Positions 8,208 through 14,998 of a stretch of 24,904 nucleotides of DNA are shown here, in pieces. Position 1 is the stretch's first letter. The number at the start of each line of letters is the position of its first letter. The position numbers and the translations under genes are program-made. Under the pieces are notes generated by a model. The model searched no databases and had not been told where the DNA came from. It saw only the letters and a list, made by a program, of their open reading frames with translations. This DNA is from JAAYJK01 sp964531295 (GTDB lineage: Bacteria; Bacillota; Syntrophomonadia; Syntrophomonadales; Syntrophomonadaceae): the NCBI GenBank assembly GCA_964531295.1, contig CAZHHJ010000021.1, positions 1-24,904 of the forward strand, given 5' to 3'.

Positions 8208-9062
8208 ATGGATATAAACTCTTACACCAGCTACCTGGCGATTATTGGCAACCCACTAAGACACAGCCTTTCGCCGGTCATGTATAACCAGCTTTTTCAG
8301 CAAAGAAAGATGAATTATATTTACCTGCCTTTTGAAACCCGGGCCGATGAGCTGGAGAAGGTAGTGAAAAGTCTGAAAACCCTTAATTTTTTAGGATTTA
8401 ATGTTACCATCCCGTATAAGCAAATGGTGATTCCTTTTCTAGATCAACTATCTGAAGAGGCCAGGGCCTGTCAGGCTGTAAATCTGGTGAAAAATGAAGC
8501 TGGTCTTTTGAAAGGCTATAACACTGATGGACAGGGATTTGTCAAAGGCTTAATCCAATCTGGAGTCAACCCCCGGGGCAGGGTTATATTTATTGGGGCC
8601 GGTGGAGCAGCCCGCTCGATTGCTTACGAAATGGCCCGGGCTGGTATGATCAGGGCGGATTTTATGGATCTTGATTATCAGCAAGCCCAGAAGATGGCTG
8701 AATTTATTACTTCCCAAACCGGCCGGCAAGCATTTCCGGCCTTGATGAATCAGTCAGTTTTTAAGCAACTAGGGCCGGATGCTGACATAGTCATTAATTG
8801 CTCCCCGGTAGGTATGTTCCCAATAATTAATGCATCACCCCTGGAAGACCTGGCTGGGATAAGAAAAGAAACTATAATATGCGATATCATATATAATCCT
8901 CGAAAAACCAAGCTGCTTAAAATGGCAGAAGCAAATGGACTGCAGACCGTGGGCGGTTTGCCCATGTTTATTAACCAGGCTTTGCTCACGCTGGAAATCC
9001 TTCTGCCAGAGAGTTTTGACGCAGCAGAACTTGAGGAGGTAGTTGCTCATTATATCCAATAA
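8208..9062 (+). CDS. aroE: Shikimate dehydrogenase
   Basis: 284 residues, the usual AroE length. It reduces 3-dehydroshikimate to shikimate with NADPH. Visible motifs are the shikimate-binding SLSP near 20, NVTIPYK (65-71) with catalytic Lys71, NTDG (105-108) with catalytic Asp107, the NADP loop GAGGAARS near 126-133, NCSPVGM near 204-210 and GLPMFINQ near 245-252. The usual GAVNT is QAVNL here, a small deviation close to the substrate site. GGGGAG precedes the ATG by about 9 bases. It begins the aro run, and its last 20 bases overlap the pseudopilin gene. Confidence 0.95.
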   Translation: MDINSYTSYLAIIGNPLRHSLSPVMYNQLFQQRKMNYIYLPFETRADELEKVVKSLKTLNFLGFNVTIPYKQMVIPFLDQLSEEARACQAVNLVKNEAGLLKGYNTDGQGFVKGLIQSGVNPRGRVIFIGAGGAARSIAYEMARAGMIRADFMDLDYQQAQKMAEFITSQTGRQAFPALMNQSVFKQLGPDADIVINCSPVGMFPIINASPLEDLAGIRKETIICDIIYNPRKTKLLKMAEANGLQTVGGLPMFINQALLTLEILLPESFDAAELEEVVAHYIQ

Positions 9063-9507
9063 TAAAGGTTTTACCTTGATAGAACTCTTGGCGGTTTTGC
9101 TTATAGTCTCGTTATGTCTATCCCTGTCCTGGCCGTCACTCAATAGAGTATACCAGCATTATGCGCTGAACACCTCTTCTTCACAACTGGCCTGGACTTT
9201 GCGCTACGCTCGCAGCCAGGCCATGCTGCAGAGCCAGCCCTGTAATATTCGATTTTATGTATCGCTAAACCGCTACCGTAGCGACACAGGCACCTATTTT
9301 CTGGCTGACGGGGTGGAATATGTAGGGGTACCTACCTTTCCCAGTCGAATAGGAAGTATACCCGTATGTAGTTTTAGTTCTTCTGGAGCACCAGCCGGAG
9401 GAGGAACGGTGGTGCTTAAAAACAGGCTCGATGATAAAAAATACATAATAGTGAATCCAGTGGTAGGAAAAGTCAGGATATCTGATAAACCGCCTGAGAA
9501 TTGGTAA
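9043..9507 (+). CDS. FimT/GspH-like type IV minor pseudopilin
   Basis: 154 residues. The start is TTG at 9043, inside aroE, with GAGGAGGT just upstream (short 2-3 base gap). The leader MLIISNNKG would be cut by prepilin peptidase before FTLIELLAVLL, leaving Phe at +1 and Glu at +5 (Glu14 of the precursor), the classic class III signal. The segment SSQLAWTLRYARSQA matches the amphipathic helix region typical of GspH/FimT. FimT-like minor pilins prime pilus assembly or bind DNA in some species. It is translationally coupled to aroE and followed after 21 bases by UPF0316, far from the main pilus cluster at 14999. The peptidase PilD at 19787 would process it. The family is solid; the specific role is inferred. 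Confidence 0.87.
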   Translation: MLIISNNKGFTLIELLAVLLIVSLCLSLSWPSLNRVYQHYALNTSSSQLAWTLRYARSQAMLQSQPCNIRFYVSLNRYRSDTGTYFLADGVEYVGVPTFPSRIGSIPVCSFSSSGAPAGGGTVVLKNRLDDKKYIIVNPVVGKVRISDKPPENW

Positions 9508-9528
9508 GGGCTTGAAGGGGGAAAGAGC

Positions 9529-10035
9529 ATGATTGGTCAGCTGTTGTTTATATTTTTAGCTCGAATTATTGATGTATCCTTAGGTACTGTACGAATGATA
9601 CTAGTCATACGGGGAGATAGGTTATTAGCAGCCATCATAGGATTTTTTGAAATATTGGTCTATACAGTTGCTTTGGGTATGGTGGTGGGGTCTCTTGATG
9701 ATCCGGTTAAGCTGACTGCCTTTTGCCTTGGTTTTGCTCTGGGAGTTTTTTGCGGGAGCTTATTGGAGGACTGGCTAGCTCTGGGTTACAGATTGATACA
9801 GGTAACCATCAGCCGGGACTGCTTAGATTTGGCCTATGAACTTCGTGAAGATGGTTACGCGGTTACTAGTTGGGAAGCGGTGGGCCGGGCCGGGCCTAAA
9901 GTCGTTTTAAATATTATTGTCAAACGGAATTTAGCCAAAAAAGTAGCTGACCGGATCTACGAGAAAGTTCCGGAGGCTTTTATAGTGGTAATAGAACCTA
10001 AACAATTCAGTGGCGGATATATTATGAAAAAATAG
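9529..10035 (+). CDS. UPF0316 membrane protein (DUF5698 plus DUF2179)
   Basis: 168 residues. The N-terminal half has three probable membrane segments (about 2-22, 32-54, 58-78) and begins with LFIFLARIIDVSLGTVRMI, a hallmark of UPF0316/YebE proteins. The C-terminal half (about 88-165) is a soluble DUF2179 domain, also found in YitT-type membrane proteins. Function is unknown; DUF2179 is suspected to bind a ligand. GGGGGA precedes the ATG by about 6 bases. It sits between the pseudopilin and aroC, with 12 bases to the aroC start, so it is part of the aro operon. Confidence 0.85.
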   Translation: MIGQLLFIFLARIIDVSLGTVRMILVIRGDRLLAAIIGFFEILVYTVALGMVVGSLDDPVKLTAFCLGFALGVFCGSLLEDWLALGYRLIQVTISRDCLDLAYELREDGYAVTSWEAVGRAGPKVVLNIIVKRNLAKKVADRIYEKVPEAFIVVIEPKQFSGGYIMKK

Positions 10036-10047
10036 GGGGGTAAGTGT

Positions 10048-11235
10048 TTGCTTAAATTTTACACTGCCGGAGAATCGCATGGGAAAGGATTGCTGGGTAT
10101 AATCGAAGGTATGCCAGCCGGCCTGAAAATAAACGAAGAATATATTAATAAAGAATTGAGCAGACGCCAGATGGGACATGGCCGGGGAGCAAGAATGAAA
10201 ATTGAAAGTGACCAGCTGGAAATATACTCGGGGGTTAGAAACTGTATGACTTTGGGCAGTCCGATCTCCTTTATAATACCCAATCAAGATCATAAAAACT
10301 GGTTGGATATTATGGGCGCGGGAGTGTGCGGAAAAATAAATGATAAAAGCGTGAAAAGGCCGCGCCCCGGTCACGCTGATCTGCCCGGTGCTATGAAGTA
10401 TAATCATGCCGATATGCGCAATGTGCTGGAGAGAGCCAGCGCCAGAGAGACTGCTGCCCGGGTTGCGGCCGGCGCATTTTTTAAGCAATTATTGGCCGCC
10501 TTTAACATATATATTTATAGCGAGGTAATTGCAATCGGTAAAATACATTATCCGGGGTATGAAATCAATGCTGAAAACCAGGCTGAATTCCGTAAACTGG
10601 TGGAAGCCTCAGCAGTGCGCTGCTGCAGCCAGGAAATGGAAGCCAACATGATAGCCGCCATAAATGGGGCTATGGAGGCTGGTGAGTCGCTGGGCGGATG
10701 CTTTATTACCGGAGCATTAGGGGTTCCCCCCGGCCTAGGCAGCCATGTGAGTTGGGACAGGAAACTGGATGGAAGGATTGCAGGTATCTTGATGAGTATC
10801 CCGGCCATAAAAGGGGTGGAAGTGGGAGATGGTATTGCCAGCGCCAGCAGTCCAGGTTCCCAGGTGCACGATCAGATCTATTACCATCAGGATCGGGGAC
10901 TATTTCGGCCAAGCAACCGGGCCGGGGGAATCGAAGGCGGCATGAGTAATGGCGAAAACATATGGGCCAGGGCTTATATGAAGCCTATACCGACATTAAT
11001 GAAACCCCTGAATAGTGTTAACACTGAAACCTGGCATACTGAGAAGGCGGTAATTGAAAGAAGCGATATATGTGCGGTGCCGGCTGCTTCTATAGTAGGA
11101 GAGGCTATGATAGCCTATATTCTGGCGAGCGCATTCATGGAAAAGTTTGGCGGAGATAGTATAAATGAAACAGAACGGTCGTTAAGTAGTTACCGGACTT
11201 ATTTAGAAAAGGTGTGGAAATGGGAAAAAACATAA
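10048..11235 (+). CDS. aroC: Chorismate synthase
   Basis: 395 residues, full length. It converts 5-enolpyruvylshikimate 3-phosphate to chorismate using reduced FMN. Signature segments are GESHGKGLLG near 8-17, RPRPGHADLPGAMKY near 109-123, RASARETAARVAAGA near 131-145, GGIEGGMSNGE near 297-307 and a C-terminal DICAVPAASIVGEAM stretch. The start is TTG at 10048 behind GGGGGG (10035-10040); the first codons encode LKFYTAGESHG, the standard N-terminus, so no other start is needed. It overlaps aroK by 16 bases. Confidence 0.96.
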   Translation: MLKFYTAGESHGKGLLGIIEGMPAGLKINEEYINKELSRRQMGHGRGARMKIESDQLEIYSGVRNCMTLGSPISFIIPNQDHKNWLDIMGAGVCGKINDKSVKRPRPGHADLPGAMKYNHADMRNVLERASARETAARVAAGAFFKQLLAAFNIYIYSEVIAIGKIHYPGYEINAENQAEFRKLVEASAVRCCSQEMEANMIAAINGAMEAGESLGGCFITGALGVPPGLGSHVSWDRKLDGRIAGILMSIPAIKGVEVGDGIASASSPGSQVHDQIYYHQDRGLFRPSNRAGGIEGGMSNGENIWARAYMKPIPTLMKPLNSVNTETWHTEKAVIERSDICAVPAASIVGEAMIAYILASAFMEKFGGDSINETERSLSSYRTYLEKVWKWEKT

Positions 11236-11756
11236 TATTAATTGGGTTTATGGGTACAGGTAAGAGTACCGTAGGCATTAAACTGGCGGAGAAACTAAAA
11301 ATGCAGTTCATCGATATGGACCGCGAAATAGAGAAGTTAACCGGGATGAGCATCCCTATGCTGTTTAAGAAGCATGGAGAAATAAGGTTTCGCTCAGAAG
11401 AACAATTAATGTCCCAAAAGTTGGGCCGGCGCAGCAATTTGGTGATTGCTACCGGTGGGGGAGTAGTTCTTAATAGCGAAAATATTGAGGCTTTAAGACA
11501 GAACGGCATGCTTATTTGTCTGGACGCAGATCCCCAGGTCATATTAGCCCGGGTTAACCGTAAGAAGGGTAGCCGGCCTTTGTTGAAGAAAAACCTGGGA
11601 ACAGAAGATATAGAAAAAATGCTCAGCGATCGCGAGGATTATTATGCACGGGCTGACTATCGGATTGATACCAGCGGCAAGGAAATGGATAAGATCGTCC
11701 AGGAAATAATTCAACTGCTGAAGAAGCCAAATAATTATAGGGTTGGTTTTGGCTAG
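11220..11756 (+). CDS. aroK: Shikimate kinase
   Basis: 178 residues. It phosphorylates shikimate with ATP. The Walker A motif is GFMGTGKS (9-16). Asp32/Asp34, Arg57 in IRFR and GGG (79-81) form the shikimate site; the lid carries Arg119 in RKKGSRPLLK. An in-frame GTG at 11214 is possible, but the ATG at 11220 is preferred because AGGTG at 11210-11214 then has normal spacing and the N-terminus MGKNIILIGFMG is standard. It overlaps the end of aroC by 16 bases and is followed by aroB after 39 bases. Confidence 0.95.
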   Translation: MGKNIILIGFMGTGKSTVGIKLAEKLKMQFIDMDREIEKLTGMSIPMLFKKHGEIRFRSEEQLMSQKLGRRSNLVIATGGGVVLNSENIEALRQNGMLICLDADPQVILARVNRKKGSRPLLKKNLGTEDIEKMLSDREDYYARADYRIDTSGKEMDKIVQEIIQLLKKPNNYRVGFG

Positions 11757-11795
11757 GCAGAAGCCGTATCTCTGTACCGGAAAGGATGAATAATA

Positions 11796-12896
11796 GTGCG
11801 TGAAGTTTGGGTTGACCTGGGAGGGGACAGGTCTTATAGAGTAATAATTGCAGCGGGGGTTCTGGAGCAAAGCGGTCAATTTGTACAAAGGCGCATGGGT
11901 AAACGTAAAGTTATGATTATCAGCAACCCGCTGGTTTTTTCACTCTATGGCGAGCGGATTATTAATGCCCTGCAATCAGCAGGTATGAGTGTTCACACCG
12001 CTCTTATACCCGATGGCGAGGAATACAAGAATTTGCAGCAGGTTAAGAAGATGCTGGACGAAGCAGTGGCCGCTGGTTTGGAAAGATCCAGTTTGATTCT
12101 GGCCCTGGGCGGGGGAGTAGTTGGCGACCTGGCAGGTTTTACTGCCTCAATATACCAGCGGGGGATATCTTGCATACAGCTGCCCACCACCTTGTTATCT
12201 CAGGTAGATAGCAGTGTGGGAGGTAAAACAGCTGTGAACCACCCCCGGGGAAAGAATATGATTGGGACTTTTCATCAGCCTTCACTGGTGATTATTGATA
12301 CCTTGACACTGCTTACTCTGGCAGAAGATGAATACCTGGCTGGACTGGGTGAGGTAGTGAAGTACGGAGTGATATACGACCGGGATCTTTTTCAGCTCTT
12401 GGAAGAAAAGGCCTTGATGCTCAAAGCGAGAGAACAGGGCGCAGTTCGGGAAATCATTTATCAATGTGTGAAAATAAAAAGCGAAATAGTAGCTGAAGAT
12501 GAAAAAGAATCTGGACTAAGAATGATACTAAATTTAGGTCACACCTTTGGTCATTCTTTGGAGAAGCTTGGTAATTACAAGACTATTAAACATGGAGAGG
12601 CAGTTGCGATAGGTACTTTGATGGCCTCTCACTTAGCCCTGGAAATGGATTTGCTAGATCATGGCTCGTTAAAGAGAATAGCCGCATTATATAAAGAACT
12701 GGGTATAGCCACCTTTGTTCCCCCTTATAAAGCGGAAGATATTTATGCCGGTATGCTCAATGACAAGAAGGTCCAGGATGATATATTAAGAATTGTGCTG
12801 CCCAGAGGGATAGGTGGATATGAGATAATTGATAACCCGGGCCGGGGCCTGCTGCTGACTGCTATCCAAACCGTGTTACGGGGACCGTCCCCGTAA
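11796..12896 (+). CDS. aroB: 3-dehydroquinate synthase
   Basis: 366 residues. It makes 3-dehydroquinate from DAHP, needing NAD and a divalent metal. It shows the NAD loop GGGVVGDLAGF (105-115) and metal ligands Glu186 (GEVVKYG), His249 (NLGHTFGH) and His266 (KHGE). QVDSSVGGKTAVNHP (136-150) is the substrate region. The GTG start follows AAAGGATG by about 7 bases. The last five codons (RGPSP) and the stop lie inside a perfect inverted repeat, so the extreme C-terminus looks appended or rewritten by a repeat rather than conserved. It closes the aro run: aroE, aroC, aroK and aroB are here, but the DAHP synthase, dehydroquinase and aroA genes are not. Confidence 0.96.
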   Translation: MREVWVDLGGDRSYRVIIAAGVLEQSGQFVQRRMGKRKVMIISNPLVFSLYGERIINALQSAGMSVHTALIPDGEEYKNLQQVKKMLDEAVAAGLERSSLILALGGGVVGDLAGFTASIYQRGISCIQLPTTLLSQVDSSVGGKTAVNHPRGKNMIGTFHQPSLVIIDTLTLLTLAEDEYLAGLGEVVKYGVIYDRDLFQLLEEKALMLKAREQGAVREIIYQCVKIKSEIVAEDEKESGLRMILNLGHTFGHSLEKLGNYKTIKHGEAVAIGTLMASHLALEMDLLDHGSLKRIAALYKELGIATFVPPYKAEDIYAGMLNDKKVQDDILRIVLPRGIGGYEIIDNPGRGLLLTAIQTVLRGPSP

Positions 12897-12901
12897 CATG
12901 G
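12872..12901. repeat. Perfect inverted repeat overlapping the aroB stop codon
   Basis: GTTACGGGGAC (12875-12885) and GTCCCCGTAAC (12887-12897) are perfect inverted arms around one base, extendable outward with T-A, G-T and C-G pairs. It shares the 9-mer ACCGTCCCC (12884-12892) with the hairpin at 2668-2676. No T-run follows, so it is more likely a repeat element or a processing/stability hairpin than a standard terminator. Confidence 0.6.
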
Positions 12902-12932
12902 CCGATAGGTCTTTAAGCTTCTGCATCTGGGA

Positions 12933-12961
12933 TTGACGGGAATGATTTTAACGGGTATTTT
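12933..12961 (+). promoter_or_regulatory. Possible promoter of the ferritin-like gene
   Basis: TTGACG (12933-12938), a 17-base spacer and TATTTT (12956-12961). The -35 box is 5 of 6 and the -10 box is 4 of 6 to sigma-A consensus. The predicted start near 12968 leaves a leader of about 87 bases before the GTG at 13055. Confidence 0.3.
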
Positions 12962-13031
12962 ATTATTAATAAGAGGATACTCTGAAATGGGAAAGATTGA
13001 GAAGTATCTCCTGCTTTCATTGGCAAACTAG
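12942..13031 (+). CDS. Possible 29-residue peptide between aroB and the ferritin-like gene
   Basis: An ATG at 12942 opens 29 codons to TAG at 13029-13031. The N-terminal third is hydrophobic (MILTGILLLIRGYSEM) and the rest mixed. GACGGGA is directly adjacent, too close for a good ribosome site. It overlaps the -10 of a candidate promoter. It could be a small membrane peptide, a leader or chance; nothing recognisable. Confidence 0.15.
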   Translation: MILTGILLLIRGYSEMGKIEKYLLLSLAN

Positions 13032-13054
13032 AAATTTAGCTGGGAGGGATGAGC

Positions 13055-13243
13055 GTGGATATGAAAGAAGCAATTGATATTGCTATACAAGAGGAACTCA
13101 AGGCAGCGGAAAGATATCGGGAGATGTCCAAAGAAGCCGAAGATGCTGAAACCCGGTTGCTGCTGGAACAGCTGGCTAGGGAAGAAGACATGCATTACCG
13201 TAAATTGAGCGAAAGACTTAAAGCCATCAGGTTAATGGGATAA
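13055..13243 (+). CDS. Half-size ferritin-like (rubrerythrin-type) protein
   Basis: 62 residues forming two predicted helices. The first has EELKAAERYREM and the second EEDMHYRKL, giving the Glu plus ExxH ligand pattern of one half of a diiron ferritin-like bundle. A full four-helix site would need two copies, so it probably works as a homodimer or higher oligomer, as known for encapsulated-ferritin-type two-helix proteins. Rubredoxin cysteines are absent. GGGAGGG (13042-13048) is flush with the ATG at 13049 but 6 bases from the GTG at 13055, so GTG is preferred; ATG 13049 would add two residues. Likely role is iron or peroxide handling in an anaerobe; this is inference. Confidence 0.7.
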   Translation: MDMKEAIDIAIQEELKAAERYREMSKEAEDAETRLLLEQLAREEDMHYRKLSERLKAIRLMG

Positions 13244-13257
13244 TGCAAGCCTATTCT

Positions 13258-14583
13258 TCAATGTGCTCCGCCATTGGTCAGGATAGTCCCCAGAAAAACA
13301 AACAACAGTAATATCAGGAGGGGGATGCCGGCCAGGAGGATTTTTTTCTTGAGCTGGGTATGTCCCTGCAGGTATTCAGCTACAATGTGGGTAATGTAAG
13401 TGGTTAAACCGGAGAATGAAATGACTACTATAAACTGCAGGATGGAAGGCACATTTTCGTAAGCATTATGAGCCAGGTTTTTCCACAGGGAATGGCTGTA
13501 ATAAGCTAGAACTATAAATTCGATCAGCCCAGCAGCAAACTGGAAAGCGAGGCTCTGTTTTTGGATGGAAGTATTGAGTTCCATCAAATCCCGGATTTTT
13601 TCCTGGGTAACAATATTGGCGCGGCTGTTCATAATATCTATCCGGCTGCGCACTACGTCAATTGCTGCCTGATGACCGTCCCGGGATTCTCTCAGCATAT
13701 CAATCAAATTGCTCATAGCATCCAAACGCTTCAAAAAAGGGCGGCTGATCGTATCTATCATATCCCTATCCAGCTTTAAACTGGGTGCTTGGCTCAGCCC
13801 ATCTACCAAACTCTTCAGTGAATTTTCCAAACGGCATCGGCCTTGGCTTATTATGTTACTGTTTCCGGCTATCATTCCATAGGCCAAGGACAGTTCCTGT
13901 ATCTGCTCCTCCAGTTCTTCCACCTCTTTAATACCGCTCCCCCCTTTGACCAGATTACCATAGAGGATTTTTGATAAATTCTGCTCCAACTCGGCTCGCT
14001 CCCGTTCGATGATGCTGCAGCGATCACGCAAGAGATTAGAAGTCATGCGAGTTTCTATATATCGGGCCTCGATCAAGGGGAGAGCATAGCCCAGCAAACG
14101 AGCGGTTTTTCTATCATAGCTATCAGGTTGACAGGCATAATAAACTTGATGACCGGCAGGCAAAAACCTGGCCATTTGCCCAGCCTGCATAGGCAGAATA
14201 TATTCTATCTTGCGTTTGGAAATGAATTGTATATTGTCGACAATATCCTGCCAGGAAAGTTCTGTGCTCAACAGCACGGTAGTCTGCCCCAGCAATTCAT
14301 TCTGATTAAGGATAGTGCCAGATTCCATCTCGGCCAGGCTTCCCAGGCTATCTGCTGCCGATATTCCCTCGCCCAGTATCTGCACTATTAGGACTCTGCT
14401 CTTCTTGTGCTCCAGTTCATAATACCAGTTGCCTGTACTAATTCCAGACTGTTTTTCGATTGATTCATCCGGGTCCTGATAGTGAAATCCAGCTGAGGCC
14501 ACCCTATCCAGTACTGTTGCAAATTTATGGGCATCATCAGATAAATAGAAATAGTATCTGAATACACCTGTAATACCAAGCAT
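13258..14583 (-). CDS. Unrecognised coiled-coil protein with three C-terminal membrane segments
   Basis: 441 residues, family not recognised. The N-terminal half (about 1-180) is a soluble alpha/beta-looking region beginning VFRYYFYLSDDAHKFATVLD, with a strand-like VLIVQIL near 64-70. A long charged helical region follows (about 180-345), including ERERAELEQNLSKIL and EVEELEEQIQELSLA, probably coiled coil. Three hydrophobic segments end the protein at about 345-367, 380-402 and 415-435, with a short basic linker (QLKKK) before the last. There is no signal peptide, so the bulk should be cytoplasmic. GGGAGGG lies about 5 bases before the ATG on the minus strand. It is the only minus-strand gene between the aro and pil operons. 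The layout recalls CorA- or sensor-like tail-anchored proteins, but no diagnostic motif such as GMN is present. Confidence 0.75.
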   Translation of the reverse strand: MLGITGVFRYYFYLSDDAHKFATVLDRVASAGFHYQDPDESIEKQSGISTGNWYYELEHKKSRVLIVQILGEGISAADSLGSLAEMESGTILNQNELLGQTTVLLSTELSWQDIVDNIQFISKRKIEYILPMQAGQMARFLPAGHQVYYACQPDSYDRKTARLLGYALPLIEARYIETRMTSNLLRDRCSIIERERAELEQNLSKILYGNLVKGGSGIKEVEELEEQIQELSLAYGMIAGNSNIISQGRCRLENSLKSLVDGLSQAPSLKLDRDMIDTISRPFLKRLDAMSNLIDMLRESRDGHQAAIDVVRSRIDIMNSRANIVTQEKIRDLMELNTSIQKQSLAFQFAAGLIEFIVLAYYSHSLWKNLAHNAYENVPSILQFIVVISFSGLTTYITHIVAEYLQGHTQLKKKILLAGIPLLILLLFVFLGTILTNGGAH

Positions 14584-14644
14584 TATTAATCCCTCCCCTG
14601 ATCAAAATAGCTATTGCAGATCTTGAAACAACAATAATGACTGC

Positions 14645-14691
14645 CAGGCACTGGGTGTCATGCCTGTTCACGCAGAGCCCGTGCAATCTGC
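14645..14691. repeat. Tandem small hairpins in the pre-pilB spacer
   Basis: CAGGCA (14645-14650) pairs with TGCCTG (14661-14666), and GCAGA (14672-14676) pairs with TCTGC (14687-14691), each with a 10-base loop. The text TGCCAGGCACTGGGTGTCA resembles dispersed hairpin repeats I recall from Firmicutes; no other copy is present here. Confidence 0.35.
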
Positions 14692-14910
14692 AATTTAGGC
14701 CTATACGAGTCCCTTTTAAAAAAGATAGCAAAAGGGAAGGGCGATGTCCAGTAACTTCCATAAACTGAGGCGAGGGTGTACTTGGTCTGAAAGCACTTCA
14801 TCTAAAGTCCTGGCTCCAATAACCGATAATTACATAGATAGGGGCAGGCTCAGAGCTGGTGTAAAAGAATATAAAATTAAGGGATTTTATAAAAAACTGG
14901 TATAAATTTG

Positions 14911-14939
14911 TTGAAAAAGGATGGTTATGGATGTATAAT
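14911..14939 (+). promoter_or_regulatory. Sigma-A promoter of the pilus operon
   Basis: TTGAAA (14911-14916), 17-base spacer and perfect TATAAT (14934-14939). Transcription near 14946 leaves about 53 bases before the pilB ATG at 14999. It is the clearest promoter in the window and suggests that pilB onward is transcribed separately from the aro genes. Confidence 0.65.
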
Positions 14940-14998
14940 AATGTAAAATATGTAAATAAAACGGCAATAAAGTGCATTAAATGCTTGAGGAGATCATT

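Larger units (their letters stand above)
14584..14998. other. 415-base spacer between the divergent membrane-protein gene and pilB
   Basis: No convincing gene. It holds a stem CAGGCA/TGCCTG (14645-14650, 14661-14666) with a 10-base loop and directly after it GCAGA/TCTGC (14712-14716 by count shifted: bases 14672-14676 and 14687-14691). The right end (14911-14939) carries the pilB promoter. The left hairpins look like degenerate repeat DNA or a structured RNA; a cyclic-di-GMP riboswitch was considered and not supported. Confidence 0.45.

Noticed and set aside
9931..10488. Minus-strand frame of 185 codons
   Set aside because: Antisense to UPF0316 and aroC, whose protein motifs are unmistakable.
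14640..14720. Cyclic-di-GMP class I riboswitch before the pil operon
   Set aside because: CACGCAGAGCC and GGCCTA recall parts of the motif, but the GNRA-type loop, the exact ACGCAAAGC core and the receptor strand are missing, and it lies upstream of the mapped pilB promoter.
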